Shown here piece after piece: positions 18,170 to 26,954 of a DNA stretch of 64,000 nucleotides. The notes under the pieces were generated by a model, which saw only the letters and a program-made list of their open reading frames with translations, had not been told where the DNA came from and searched no databases. The position numbers and the translations under genes are program-made. Location: assembly GCF_014698835.1 (NCBI RefSeq), contig NZ_JACJTU010000010.1, positions 124,001 to 188,000 of the forward strand, read 5' to 3'. This DNA comes from Nostoc paludosum FACHB-159 (GTDB taxonomy: Bacteria > Cyanobacteriota > Cyanobacteriia > Cyanobacteriales > Nostocaceae). The number at the start of each line of letters is the position of its first letter. Within the stretch, counting starts at the first letter, position 1.

Positions 18170-18976
18170 TTACTGGAGTTTTAAGAATTTATCTAAAGCT
18201 ACTACCATACTCTCAGGCCAACGACGGATATTTTTTACCCAGTTGATATCCTTATAACGGTTATCCAGTCCATAAGCTGCTACCCAGTTACTTTCAGCTT
18301 CCCCTTGTTTTCCATTCACCCAGTAGGCGGCTGTGAGGGCGGCACGCATATCGGCAAATTTGGGATATTTGCGGACGATGTTTTGCATTTCTCGAATTGC
18401 TTGGTTTATTTCACCAGTTTCATAAAGGGCTAGGGCATAGTTAGCGCGGGCGAAGGCAAAATTTGGAGCAATTTCTACTGATTTTTTATAGTCAGCGATC
18501 GCCAAATCCCATTTTCCTAAACCACCTTCGGCATTACCGCGATTGTTATATGCCATTGCATCGTTAGGATCGAGTTCTAGAACACGATTATAATCTGCGA
18601 TCGCCTCTTGCCATTTTCCCAATCCTTCCAAAGCCGCACCCCGATTCAAATAAGGATCTGTAGCATTTGGGGCAAGTTCTATAGCTTTGTTATAATCATC
18701 CAGCGCCTCTTGTAACTTGTTCTGACTTACCCGCGAATTTCCTCGGTTACTCCACGCCCCTGCATTGGTGGGAAATTGCTCAATAATCTTTGTCCAATAT
18801 GTTTCAGCCGTGGCAAAATCACCATTATTTGTAGCGATAAAAGCTTGATTTGCCCACTCATCACCTTGTTTTAATTGCTCTTGAGTAATACTTGGCAATT
18901 GAGATTGTGCGATCGCTGGTGTACCCCAGCCAAACACAAGTAACAAACTGAGAAAAATACAAATCAACTTCATCAT
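18170..18976 (-). CDS. Exported TPR-repeat protein
   Basis: A 268-residue protein with a signal peptide (MMKLICIFLSLLLVFGWGTP, about 1-23) and about five tetratricopeptide repeats from 35 to 210. Examples are AYNNRGNAEGGLGKWDLAIA and PYLNRGAALEGLGKWQEAIA. These form a protein-protein interaction scaffold, probably in the periplasm or thylakoid lumen. The C-terminal segment (INWVKNIRRWPESMVVALDK) is conserved in cyanobacterial homologues. It is convergent with the cupredoxin gene, separated by an ATTCTGAATTCTG repeat. Confidence 0.85.
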   Translation of the reverse strand: MMKLICIFLSLLLVFGWGTPAIAQSQLPSITQEQLKQGDEWANQAFIATNNGDFATAETYWTKIIEQFPTNAGAWSNRGNSRVSQNKLQEALDDYNKAIELAPNATDPYLNRGAALEGLGKWQEAIADYNRVLELDPNDAMAYNNRGNAEGGLGKWDLAIADYKKSVEIAPNFAFARANYALALYETGEINQAIREMQNIVRKYPKFADMRAALTAAYWVNGKQGEAESNWVAAYGLDNRYKDINWVKNIRRWPESMVVALDKFLKLQ

Positions 18977-19138
18977 CTGGATTTACCGTAAGTGAGTGGA
19001 GAGTAGGGTGTAGGGCATGGGGCATGGGGCATAGGGCATAGGGTATGGGGAGCAAAGGAGATGGGGGACTGTGGGGAGTGTAGGGAGAAAGAGAATTTAT
19101 GCTTCTAGCTCCTCTCAATGCCCAATGCCCCATACTTC

Positions 19139-19194
19139 TCTACGAGAGGCTGCGCCAACGGTTGCGCCCTTTTCTACGAGAGGCTGCGCCAACG
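19139..19194. repeat. Direct repeat pair (TCTACGAGAGGCTGCGCCAACG)
   Basis: Two perfect copies of a 22-base unit 34 bases apart, in the gap between the TPR gene and ruvB. The GGCTGCGCCAAC core recurs elsewhere, including inside the DUF3038 gene. Confidence 0.7.
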
Positions 19195-19246
19195 ACTACG
19201 CTCAGGACAAGCTCAGTACAAGTGCCCAATGCCCAATTTATCGTAA

Positions 19247-20347
19247 TTACAATAACGACAATTGTTCGCTAGGCGGCGTAAATCCCAAATGTTTGTATGC
19301 TGCTTTTGTCGCCATCCTGCCACGGGGAGTTCTGGTTAAATAACCAATTTGCATCAGGTAAGGTTCGTAGACTTCTTCAATTGTTTGGGTATCTTCACCT
19401 GTTGCGGCTGCCATTGTTTCTAACCCCACTGGCCCGCCGTTAAATTGTTCAATGATTACACTTAGCATCTGGCGGTCTGTCCAATCTAAACCACAAGGAT
19501 CTACTTGGAATAGTTGCAATGCCTCAGATGCGACGTTTTCATTAATCTCTCCAGATAACTTTACTTGTGCATAATCACGTACTCGTTTGAGTAGTCTATT
19601 AGCAATACGTGGTGTTCCGCGCGATCGCCGGGCTATTTCTGCGGCACCATCTTCTGTAACTGGGGTTTTAAGTAATTCCGCACTTCGCAGTACAATTTTA
19701 CTCAGTTCATCAACTTCATAAAATCGTAACTTTTGAACTAAGCCGAAGCGATCGCGCAGTGGTGAAGTTAAAGCACCCACGCGGGTTGTAGCTCCCACCA
19801 AGGTAAATTTTGACAGCGGTAAACTTCTAATCCGAGCGCTCGAACCCTTACCAATAGTAATGTCCAACCGATAATCTTCCATCGCCGGATAGAGAATTTC
19901 TTCTGTCATTCGCGAGAGGCGATGAATTTCATCTACAAATAAAATATCTCCTGGCTTCATGTTTACCAGTAGCCCAACAATATCTCGTGGACGTTCTAGG
20001 GCTGGCGCACTAGTAATTTTGTAATTTACCCCCATTTCCGATGCTAAAATCATTGCCATTGTGGTTTTACCCAATCCTGGCGGCCCATACAGCAGTAAGT
20101 GATCCAGCACCTCACCACGAGACTTAGCTGCTTTGATGGCAATGTCTAATACATCCTTTAAATCTTTTTGCCCAATGTAATCGGCAAATCGCTGTGGTCT
20201 AATACTTTCTTCCTGCCTGTCTTGTTCATCAATAGCAGCTTCAGGTTGCAAAATATTGTTCGTGGATGCTGCTTTCGCCGATTCCCGACGCTGTTTTGGT
20301 TCTCCGTTGGGTTCTGGAGGCTGTTTTTTCGAGGAGATTATCGCCAT
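19247..20347 (-). CDS. ruvB: Holliday junction branch migration helicase RuvB
   Basis: The 366-residue AAA+ motor of the RuvAB complex, which drives branch migration of Holliday junctions. An N-terminal Gln/Lys-rich extension of about 45 residues precedes the canonical [11 protein letters not shown] start. Walker A is [13 protein letters not shown], Walker B is [10 protein letters not shown], and sensor 1 is [11 protein letters not shown]. The C-terminal winged helix contains [17 protein letters not shown]. The extension is typical of cyanobacterial RuvB. It is monocistronic here, with a GGGGACT repeat array upstream. Confidence 0.96.
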   Translation of the reverse strand: MAIISSKKQPPEPNGEPKQRRESAKAASTNNILQPEAAIDEQDRQEESIRPQRFADYIGQKDLKDVLDIAIKAAKSRGEVLDHLLLYGPPGLGKTTMAMILASEMGVNYKITSAPALERPRDIVGLLVNMKPGDILFVDEIHRLSRMTEEILYPAMEDYRLDITIGKGSSARIRSLPLSKFTLVGATTRVGALTSPLRDRFGLVQKLRFYEVDELSKIVLRSAELLKTPVTEDGAAEIARRSRGTPRIANRLLKRVRDYAQVKLSGEINENVASEALQLFQVDPCGLDWTDRQMLSVIIEQFNGGPVGLETMAAATGEDTQTIEEVYEPYLMQIGYLTRTPRGRMATKAAYKHLGFTPPSEQLSLL

Positions 20348-20368
20348 GATTCAGCTGTCTACTTTTTA

Positions 20369-20403
20369 GGGGACTGGGGACTGGGGACTGGGGACTGGGG
20401 ACT
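20369..20403. repeat. Heptamer array (GGGGACT x5)
   Basis: Five perfect tandem copies of GGGGACT just upstream of ruvB. They are followed by G-rich then C-rich sequence up to about 20478. Similar arrays are at 50174 and 51814. Confidence 0.85.
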
Positions 20404-20560
20404 GGGGAGATGGGGGAGTGTGGGGGGAAAGATTTCTTCCCCATCCTCCCACAGCTCCCCATACCCCATTCCCCATACTTGAGAAAATTTTCGTTTGCAA
20501 ATACCCGCGCCAATTTAAAATTTAAATTCCGGTCAATTACCTAGAAGTACAAAAATTACT

Positions 20561-21331
20561 ATGTTATCTAAAAGAATCTTACCGTGCTTAGATGTGAAGG
20601 CGGGACGGGTTGTAAAAGGAGTTAATTTTGTCAACCTGCAAGATGCAGGCGATCCTGTAGAACTGGCAAAGGTTTACAACGAAGCCGGTGCTGATGAGTT
20701 AGTATTTCTGGATATTACAGCCACTCATGAAGACCGAGCTACTATCTTAGACGTTGTTTACCGCACTGCTGAACAAGTCTTCATTCCATTGACTGTGGGT
20801 GGCGGTATTCAATCCTTAGAAAATGTTAAAGCTTTGTTACGATCTGGAGCAGACAAGGTTAGTATTAATTCTGCGGCAGTGCGCGAACCAGACTTGATTA
20901 ATCGGGCAAGCGATCGCTTTGGTAATCAATGCATAGTCGTTGCTATTGATGCCAGACGCAGAGTTAACCCAGAAAATCCAGGTTGGGACGTTTATGTCCG
21001 CGGTGGCAGGGAAAATACAGGCTTAGATGCCCTACTTTGGGCACAAGAAGTTGAAAAACGGGGGGCCGGAGAACTGCTAATCACAAGTATGGATGCTGAT
21101 GGAACCCAAGCCGGATATGACCTAGAGTTAACCCGGACAATTGCTGAACTTGTGGAAATTCCAGTCATTGCTTCTGGTGGGGCAGGTAATTGCGAACATA
21201 TATATGAAGCTCTAACCCAAGGCAAAGCCCAAGCAGCACTACTGGCATCGCTCTTACATTACGGTCAACTAAGCGTAGCTCAAATCAAAAATTATTTGCG
21301 CGATCGCGAACTCCCAGTACGTTCCTTTTAA
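20561..21331 (+). CDS. hisF: Imidazole glycerol phosphate synthase subunit HisF
   Basis: The 256-residue (beta-alpha)8 cyclase subunit that converts PRFAR plus ammonia from HisH into IGP and AICAR in histidine synthesis. The catalytic Asp lies in [16 protein letters not shown] (near residue 11), and the second in [12 protein letters not shown] (near 130). Phosphate-binding loops are [13 protein letters not shown] and [13 protein letters not shown]. Length matches the family. No other his genes are adjacent, as usual in cyanobacteria. It is possibly cotranscribed with the small membrane protein 100 bases downstream. Confidence 0.97.
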   Translation: MLSKRILPCLDVKAGRVVKGVNFVNLQDAGDPVELAKVYNEAGADELVFLDITATHEDRATILDVVYRTAEQVFIPLTVGGGIQSLENVKALLRSGADKVSINSAAVREPDLINRASDRFGNQCIVVAIDARRRVNPENPGWDVYVRGGRENTGLDALLWAQEVEKRGAGELLITSMDADGTQAGYDLELTRTIAELVEIPVIASGGAGNCEHIYEALTQGKAQAALLASLLHYGQLSVAQIKNYLRDRELPVRSF

Positions 21332-21433
21332 TCAGTAAGTATTTGTCTATTAATTGCATCTATCTCTAGTTAGACACACTTCCACTAAAGGATGTTAATA
21401 TTAGTTTACATCTATTAATAAATATTAAGAAAT

Positions 21434-21625
21434 ATGTTGCTTCCTATTTTAATTTTTGATGTAGCCCTGGTTGCATGGTCGCTGCATCTGATGGAAAGAG
21501 CCTACGAGAATAAGGAATTCTCTTTGATGTTAGCTGGTACATTGGTCGCACTGGCCGCAGCTGCTATGTTAGTAGTTTACTTTTTAATGGGTCACTGTAT
21601 GGCTTATTTATTGCAAGTATCTTAA
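21434..21625 (+). CDS. Small two-helix membrane protein
   Basis: A 63-residue protein that is almost entirely two hydrophobic helices (about 1-17 and 31-58) around a charged loop (ERAYENKEF). The function is unrecognised. Codon use and the clean start suggest a real gene. It sits between hisF and tRNA-Ala on the same strand. Confidence 0.6.
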   Translation: MLLPILIFDVALVAWSLHLMERAYENKEFSLMLAGTLVALAAAAMLVVYFLMGHCMAYLLQVS

Positions 21626-21672
21626 GCATTGCTCAGTATTATGAGAGATAATTAAAATTTAATATCAAAATC

Positions 21673-21702
21673 TTGACAAAGCAGCGATGAATAGGCTAAG
21701 CT
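21673..21702 (+). promoter_or_regulatory. Putative promoter of tRNA-Ala
   Basis: A consensus -35 TTGACA (21673-21678), then an 18-base spacer and a weak -10 TAAGCT (21697-21702). It ends 15 bases before the mature tRNA. The -35 is perfect, the -10 poor. Confidence 0.4.
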
Positions 21703-21717
21703 AGTTCAGGCACTTAA

Positions 21718-21790
21718 GGGGTTATAGCTCAGTTGGTAGAGCACCTCAATGGCATTGAGGGGGTCAGCGGTTCGAATCCGCTTAGCTCCA
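21718..21790 (+). tRNA. tRNA-Ala (anticodon GGC)
   Basis: A 73-base cloverleaf. The acceptor GGGGTTA pairs with TAGCTCC (two G-T pairs), the D-arm is GCTCAGTTGGTAGAGC, the anticodon stem CCTCA/TGAGG holds loop ATGGCAT, and the T-arm contains GGTTCGAATCC. The discriminator is A73 and the CCA is not encoded. Anticodon GGC reads GCC/GCU alanine codons. Confidence 0.95.
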
Positions 21791-21821
21791 TTTAAACTTA
21801 AAACATTTAGTTACCAGTATG

Positions 21822-22023
21822 TGTCACTTAAAGGAAAAGATGGCCGGAATTAAAGGATAAAGTGGCCGCACTTAAAACCTGGAATACTTATTTTTGCGTT
21901 ACCCTATTTTCGCCATACTTTACAAGCGATCGCATTCAATTGTTTCAAATACGCTTCTGTCATAGGTTCTGTTCTGCGGCCACTTTATCTTTTAATAACG
22001 GTCACTTTATCCTTTAAGTGACA
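21822..22023. mobile_element. 202-bp MITE-like element with ~49-bp terminal inverted repeats
   Basis: The left end begins TGTCACTTAAAGGAAAAGAT and the right end, read inward, begins TGTCACTTAAAGGATAAAGT. The two match over about 49 bases. Each end holds two copies of a 19-base unit (consensus TTAAAGGATAAAGTGGCCG) about 24 bases apart. TGT...ACA termini with repeated internal transposase-binding units are typical of Tn7/Tn5053/Mu-type (TnsB/TniA) elements. There is no transposase inside, so it would be a non-autonomous derivative or a deletion relic. It lies 31 bases downstream of tRNA-Ala. No perfect target-site duplication is seen (GTATG left, GTCTT right). Confidence 0.75.
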
Positions 22024-22631
22024 GTCTTGGTCAACTATTGGTTGTCACTTTGGACAACTTATGGTTGTTGTCGCAATGTCTGATTTGAAAAAATTAGTCA
22101 TTTAGTCATTGGCGATCGGTACTAATGACTTGAAGTTGCAGGGCAATTGAAGAAAACGAGGGCGATCGGTGTTTTCGTCGCGGCGGGATGAGTTCTTTGA
22201 TTTTGCCGCAAGCACAAGGTAATGGTTGAGAAAACAGCATGACAAATTTATGAAATATTTGTGTAGTAATTATAAGCACACGAATATCAAATAAAAACTA
22301 ATAAGAATCGAGAAATTTCAACTCCTATGGAAACATTAGGAGTATTCTACATAATTACCCAGTAGTGAATAGTGATGAGCATTCTTAACATTATTTATAC
22401 TTTTGTACTGTGCAAGTAGCAAAAATCAGGTAAACCTTAACTGGGATTAATAATTTTCTACTTTGTAGAAAATAAATTTTCATCTAGAGTAGGACAAAGA
22501 TACCTGCTGTGACCACAGAAATAAAAGCTAGATCGAGCCTCTGGCTTCTAGCTTTAGGAAACCAACTTTAATTATTGAGAGTCTGGTTTCAAAATGGGTA
22601 ACAGCACCATTCCCCATCAGCTTGATCACCT
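22024..22631. other. Intergenic region with paired hairpins
   Basis: No gene seen. It contains two small inverted repeats exactly 50 bases apart, each with GGCGATCGGT as its core (22104-22130 and 22152-22176). A further hairpin ACTCCTA/TAGGAGT is near 22321-22343. Short TTGTC/GACAA motifs near 22040-22085 could be the remains of another transposon end. Confidence 0.4.
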
Positions 22632-23237
22632 ATGCTAAAAGTTATGCACTCGGCCACCAACTCAGCCACTCCAAATGCCCAGTGGGAGGATTTAATCAAG
22701 CTTCCAGCCCCAAACACAGTTCAATGGGACAATATCAAAACCCAATTAGACTTGGTGCTGTTGGCGCTAGAAACCTTAACTGGGATTGGTTCTGAGGCTA
22801 TGCTTTCGGCGGCAACTGATTTGAATTTAGAGTCAAGAGTGCCAGACCGCGTAGCTTTATGGCGGCTGCGCCAATCAAATCCGCTACGCAAAGGTCAAGG
22901 AGGGCGAAAAAAGCTAGATATAGAAGAAGCGCGATCGCTTGTTCTTATCACCTGCTACCTAGCCAAACAGCACCAGGAATTGATTCGCCGGGCTGTTGGT
23001 TTGTTAGAACAAATGGCAGAAAGTAACCGGGAACCTCACCAGGCTGCTTTACTTGGAGACTATATTGATGCTTTTTGCAACACTTACCAAGAGCGGATGG
23101 AAGAGGACGAGCAAATCTCAACAGATTTACTTACCAACCTGGCACTAAAACTGCTTGTAGATTTACTTTTTTACAGTGCCCCTGGTGGGCATCGCCGTCT
23201 TTGGCTAGCACTTATAGACCGTTCTACAAAATTTTAA
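22632..23237 (+). CDS. DUF3038 protein
   Basis: A 201-residue cyanobacterial protein of the DUF3038 family (LDLVLLALETLTGIGSEAML; LVLITCYLAKQHQELIRRAV). It is largely helical, with no signal peptide and no known function. In cyanobacteria it is normally followed by a DUF4335 gene, as here, so the two probably act together. Residues about 72-88 (DRVALWRLRQSNPLRKG) are coded by a dispersed GGCTGCGCCAA-type repeat inserted in frame (22846-22894). A second ATG four codons downstream is an alternative start. Confidence 0.83.
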   Translation: MLKVMHSATNSATPNAQWEDLIKLPAPNTVQWDNIKTQLDLVLLALETLTGIGSEAMLSAATDLNLESRVPDRVALWRLRQSNPLRKGQGGRKKLDIEEARSLVLITCYLAKQHQELIRRAVGLLEQMAESNREPHQAALLGDYIDAFCNTYQERMEEDEQISTDLLTNLALKLLVDLLFYSAPGGHRRLWLALIDRSTKF

Positions 23238-23513
23238 ATTTGACTTTTGAGATTCCTCAACCGAAATCCGCCGATGTAAGTTTGCTAGGTCAAGAAACCT
23301 CTTTGACGATCGCTAGCCCTTGGGCAATGCGTTATCAACATTGGTTCTTCCTTGCACATCAGTTTGCACAAAAAAAAGAATCGAACAAAGTTATAAGTCA
23401 CAACTTTTATTTGCAAGCAACTGACTCAACTTTTGTCTCCGACACGCTATGCGTAGCTTGCTTCGATCTAGGAGTACGCAAAATCCCAAATAGTCTTCCT
23501 TGCTGTTCCTGCC

Positions 23514-25151
23514 ATGCCTCTATCAAATACTGTGATTCGTCGCTACACACCTCCTACTTGTACGCTAGAAGTATTCGCACAAAGCTCGCCTTTGTCTCGT
23601 TGGATGGGGAGAACTGTCCTCAAGCAGCTAAGCTTTGAACTACGTTTTGACGATCCCCGACTCCCAGAAGAACACAGAGTTCCTATTCGAGGCGATCGCA
23701 ACCAACTAGAAGCTTTGTGTGATGCAGTCACCAGCTATGTACAGCAATTCCTCCAACAGTCTCCAGAAACCTTTTGGGTTCGTTTCTCAGGTAACCAAGA
23801 ATCAAGCGCGGTACTGGATGAACCAGAATTAGAGTTATCAACAAAAACATTAAATTCTTTTAATACCCAAGTTCCAGGCGCAAATATATATTTAGAACCC
23901 AGCAGCTATTTAACTCACAATCTATTTCTTGGTTCTCTCGCCAACCAAACATCCGGCCCAGTGATTCAACTGAGTTTGTTGCAACTATTCGATTTGGCAA
24001 CTGCTTTAGATGAATACTCAACCGATGTTATGGCACTCCCAACTCTTAACACTAGGAGTTCAGATATGAGCTTCCCCGCTTGGGCGCCTATTGCCGCAGT
24101 ATTAGTATTAGCTGTCGGTTTTTTACCAGTTACTTGGCAATATGCTAATAACATCAGACAAAAACAACAGACAGCCAAAACAGCAGACCCGACAGAGGTC
24201 AAGACTGCGCTACAACCTTCACCCTCTCTAACCTTTCCCGCACCCCAGTCTGGACTCACCACCCCAGCAGATAATTTGCTCGGTTCCACACCTCCACCTG
24301 CGGCGTCTAGTTTGCCCCAAACACCGCTAACAACCACTGGTTCTGGTTTGACTACGACACCGCCTGTATTGCCCAACAATTCACTGGCTATACCTCCTAC
24401 AACTTTGGGTAAGACTCCAACCCTACCAAAAAATTCAGCGATGCCTCCGGCGAGCTTCGCTAACGCACCGTCTAGCAAAATCCCCGGACAGGAAATCGCC
24501 ATACTACCAAATTTGGGACAGAATCTCACAGCCCCAAATCCCCAAGCTGATGCTCTCCCGAAGAGACGCAATTTACCCCCCAGCCTATCTTCTAACACAC
24601 CCAACTTCTCACCCAACATCTCGCCAGTAGTTCCCCCCTCTGTTGCCACCATACCCAATAGCAAGCGTGGCAATATCCCAACCCAAGGTTCTCCATTAAA
24701 TTCACAACAACTGGACGAAACAATCAGTGCCCTACAGGCAGCTTCTCCTGCAAATAAACCTTCTTCAGAACAGCCCGCCTCTGCAACTGCTACTACTAAT
24801 CCATTTATCGATCAATTAGGGGACGGAAGTAAAGCCCCCACATCCAGACAAGTGGCAACTGGCACATTATTTGATACACCTCAGGTAGCAGAAGCCAGAG
24901 AATATCTTACAAAGCGCTGGCAACCACCTGCGGGATTGGGACAGACATTAGAATACAGTTTGATAGTCAGTGTTGACGGCACAGTTGAACGAATTTTTCC
25001 CCTGAATAAAGCAGCAAGAGAATACGTTGATAGCGCTGGGATGCCGCAAGTTGGTCAACCTTTCGTTTCCGCCAATACCCGCGGACAAAATGTCAGAATT
25101 CGAGTTGTTCTCAGTCCTGATGGCAAGGTACAGACTTTTCCAGATGAGTAA
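23514..25151 (+). CDS. DUF4335 membrane protein
   Basis: A 545-residue protein. An N-terminal soluble domain (about 1-175) starts SNTVIRRYTPPTCTLEV, the DUF4335 hallmark. One transmembrane helix follows (about 184-201, FPAWAPIAAVLVLAVGF), then about 200 residues of Pro/Ser/Thr/Asn low complexity. The C-terminal folded domain has ATGTLFDTPQVAEAREYL and TVERIFPLNKAA. By charge the N-domain should be cytoplasmic and the rest periplasmic. It forms a pair with DUF3038 upstream; the gap of 276 bases holds repeats. An in-frame repeat codes residues near 309-319 (24437-24468). No biochemical role is known. Confidence 0.82.
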   Translation: MPLSNTVIRRYTPPTCTLEVFAQSSPLSRWMGRTVLKQLSFELRFDDPRLPEEHRVPIRGDRNQLEALCDAVTSYVQQFLQQSPETFWVRFSGNQESSAVLDEPELELSTKTLNSFNTQVPGANIYLEPSSYLTHNLFLGSLANQTSGPVIQLSLLQLFDLATALDEYSTDVMALPTLNTRSSDMSFPAWAPIAAVLVLAVGFLPVTWQYANNIRQKQQTAKTADPTEVKTALQPSPSLTFPAPQSGLTTPADNLLGSTPPPAASSLPQTPLTTTGSGLTTTPPVLPNNSLAIPPTTLGKTPTLPKNSAMPPASFANAPSSKIPGQEIAILPNLGQNLTAPNPQADALPKRRNLPPSLSSNTPNFSPNISPVVPPSVATIPNSKRGNIPTQGSPLNSQQLDETISALQAASPANKPSSEQPASATATTNPFIDQLGDGSKAPTSRQVATGTLFDTPQVAEAREYLTKRWQPPAGLGQTLEYSLIVSVDGTVERIFPLNKAAREYVDSAGMPQVGQPFVSANTRGQNVRIRVVLSPDGKVQTFPDE

Positions 25152-25181
25152 GTAAATTTATCCGTTGGTTGACACTTATGT

Positions 25182-25213
25182 AACTGGTACAAACCTTGTG
25201 CCAGTTTTTGTTT
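25182..25213 (+). terminator. Terminator of the DUF3038-DUF4335 unit
   Basis: An 11-bp stem with one G-T pair (AACTGGTACAA/TTGTGCCAGTT) and a 3-base loop, running into TTTGTTTG, 30 bases past the stop codon. Confidence 0.7.
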
Positions 25214-25494
25214 GCTCTAATTGCTCTGAAGCTAGGCTTTTTGAGTCCAGTTAGCAAACTGGTCTGGATATTGATAACAGTAAACTTACCAATCAATACA
25301 ATTATTTTTAATAAGAATTCTCCCCAAAAAACTAAAAATAGAAGTTTTAAAACTCTAATGTGAGTTCGACAAAAGCTAATTACAACCCCTTGCATTGTAG
25401 GCAAGAGGTAAAAAACCTCTTTTCAAATTAATTCTGGATTTTGAATTCTTTTTCAAAAGTTGCTAACAATTACTCAAGTAATAAGGTAGGGAAT

Positions 25495-25779
25495 ATGCAA
25501 ACAACTGGTACTCAAAAAGACAGTCTAGCTTGGATTATTCAAACATGGGCAGCTTTTCTACTTTCTATTTCTATGACTACCTTTGGTATTGTGAATTTGC
25601 CAGTGGATAGCTGGGTCAAAGGGTTTATGGGTATGGGTTTGGCTTTTTCTGTTGGCTCCACTTTCACCTTAGCAAAGACTACTAGAGACTTGCACGAAAC
25701 TAGAAAAATAACCGCTAGAATCGACGAAGCCAAGGTAGAAAAATTGCTTTCACAACACGATCCTCTAAATTTCAAATAA
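25495..25779 (+). CDS. YiaA/YiaB-like two-helix membrane protein
   Basis: A 94-residue protein with two membrane helices (about 12-32, WIIQTWAAFLLSISMTTFGI; and 42-62) in the YiaAB domain pattern, followed by a charged tail with TTRDLHETRKI. The function of the family is unknown. ATG at 25495 has AAGGTAGGG upstream and is preferred over an upstream TTG that would add 18 unconvincing residues. Confidence 0.7.
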   Translation: MQTTGTQKDSLAWIIQTWAAFLLSISMTTFGIVNLPVDSWVKGFMGMGLAFSVGSTFTLAKTTRDLHETRKITARIDEAKVEKLLSQHDPLNFK

Positions 25780-26009
25780 AGAAGATTAGAACAATTTTGA
25801 ATTTTAGATTTTAGATTTTCCAGCAAATTGCAACTGCGTTAGGTACAGATAACTGTAAGGGCACAAAAATATTGTGCCCCTACCTGTGTATTTCATTTAC
25901 TAAAATAAGTTGTATATTTCGGATTAAAAAGATTCACTCAATAAGCTACTTTCAGAATATCAAACAACAATATTCATTCCAATTATTTATTCTCAATTAT
26001 GCAATCTAA

Positions 26010-26040
26010 GAAAAATAAAAGGACTGATAGATTCAGTCCT
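26010..26040 (-). terminator. Terminator of the ferredoxin-ycf35-DUF2997 operon
   Basis: An 8-bp perfect stem AGGACTGA/TCAGTCCT with a 5-base loop, followed on the minus strand by TTTATTTTT. It is 28 bases past the ferredoxin stop. Confidence 0.8.
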
Positions 26041-26067
26041 TTGTCATATTCGTTTAAATTTTTTATC

Positions 26068-26529
26068 TTAATAACGGGATTTCTTACTCCTTAATTTTTG
26101 CCTTTTACGTCGCCGTTCGCTAGCAGCCACGGCCTGTTCTACCGGATAACCTACTACAGGAATTACCTGATATTTGCGCTCTTCTTCTAACTTTTTGAGT
26201 TCAGTGTAATCAACCCAATGGATGCAATCAACCGGACAAGTGTCAATTGCTTCTTGGATAATTTCTTCGGCGTCCCCATCTTGGCGAATTACTCGCGATC
26301 GCCCATAATCTGCTTCAATGTAAAAGGTGTTACGCGCAACATGGGCACAGTGCTTACAACCAATACAGGTGATTTCGTCAACATAAACACCCCTTTGGCG
26401 AAGCATACCACCCAATTCCGGCTCTAAACCAGAACGCTCTGGGGCATCCCGCAAAAAACCCCCTAATTCTGGCTCCAAACCGGAACGGTTGTCTTGTTGT
26501 TCTTCCGGCGACGGCAGAAAATCAGCCAT
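26068..26529 (-). CDS. Ferredoxin-type iron-sulfur protein
   Basis: A 153-residue protein with a 4Fe-4S ferredoxin core. CIGCKHC at about 57-63 and CPVDC at about 99-103 give four cysteines for one cubane cluster; the second cluster of bacterial ferredoxins is absent. The N-terminus has a 16-residue tandem repeat (SGLEPELGG occurs twice). A basic C-terminal tail (SERRRKRQKLRSKKSRY) is unusual for a ferredoxin and may bind nucleic acid or acidic partners. It follows ycf35 with a 1-base overlap, so the two are coupled. The electron partner is unknown. Confidence 0.85.
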   Translation of the reverse strand: MADFLPSPEEQQDNRSGLEPELGGFLRDAPERSGLEPELGGMLRQRGVYVDEITCIGCKHCAHVARNTFYIEADYGRSRVIRQDGDAEEIIQEAIDTCPVDCIHWVDYTELKKLEEERKYQVIPVVGYPVEQAVAASERRRKRQKLRSKKSRY

Positions 26530-26915
26530 TACGCACTCCAGCGTTGTACTACCAGGCGAATTGAACCATCTTCATTTTTTTGTTCTTCAGCAACTTGAAA
26601 GCCAACACGAGCAGTTTCTTTCATCACTGTTTGGTAAGCATAACGCTGTGTTACCTGGCGTAAAAATCCATCTACAGAAAGATTTTGCTGCCAATATTGC
26701 AAGTCTGCCACCAGTTCGTATTCCTTGCCATTCCATTTAAAGCCGATGTCGTAGCCATTTTCCTGCTCAATGCTAACTTCCGCAGGATGAGTTTGGCCGC
26801 GATAACCGCGTACTTCGCGTGGGCCTGGTTTCCAGTCTATGCCTAATTCAGTCAGAGCATCTTTCAAAGAATCAAGGTTACGGATTTGAGTCTTAATTTG
26901 GCTAAAGTGTGACAT
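26529..26915 (-). CDS. ycf35: Ycf35 / DUF1257 protein
   Basis: A 128-residue protein starting MSHFSQIKTQIRNLDSLKDA, the clear DUF1257 signature, encoded in cyanobacteria and red-lineage plastids (Ycf35). The middle part (NGYDIGFKWNGKEYELVADL) and the QRYAYQTVMKE segment are conserved. The function is unknown. It is flanked by DUF2997 upstream and the ferredoxin downstream, an arrangement that points to a shared redox or assembly role. The start is the only ATG before the conserved N-terminus. Confidence 0.9.
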   Translation of the reverse strand: MSHFSQIKTQIRNLDSLKDALTELGIDWKPGPREVRGYRGQTHPAEVSIEQENGYDIGFKWNGKEYELVADLQYWQQNLSVDGFLRQVTQRYAYQTVMKETARVGFQVAEEQKNEDGSIRLVVQRWSA

Positions 26916-26954
26916 GGTGGTTTGAATTAAATGAGACTAAACTACTGTGAAAAC

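Noticed and set aside
22024-22231. Second transposon end (TTGTC/GACAA motifs) resembling CRISPR-associated transposon ends
   Set aside because: Motifs are too short and no matching opposite end, transposase or Cas gene is in the window.
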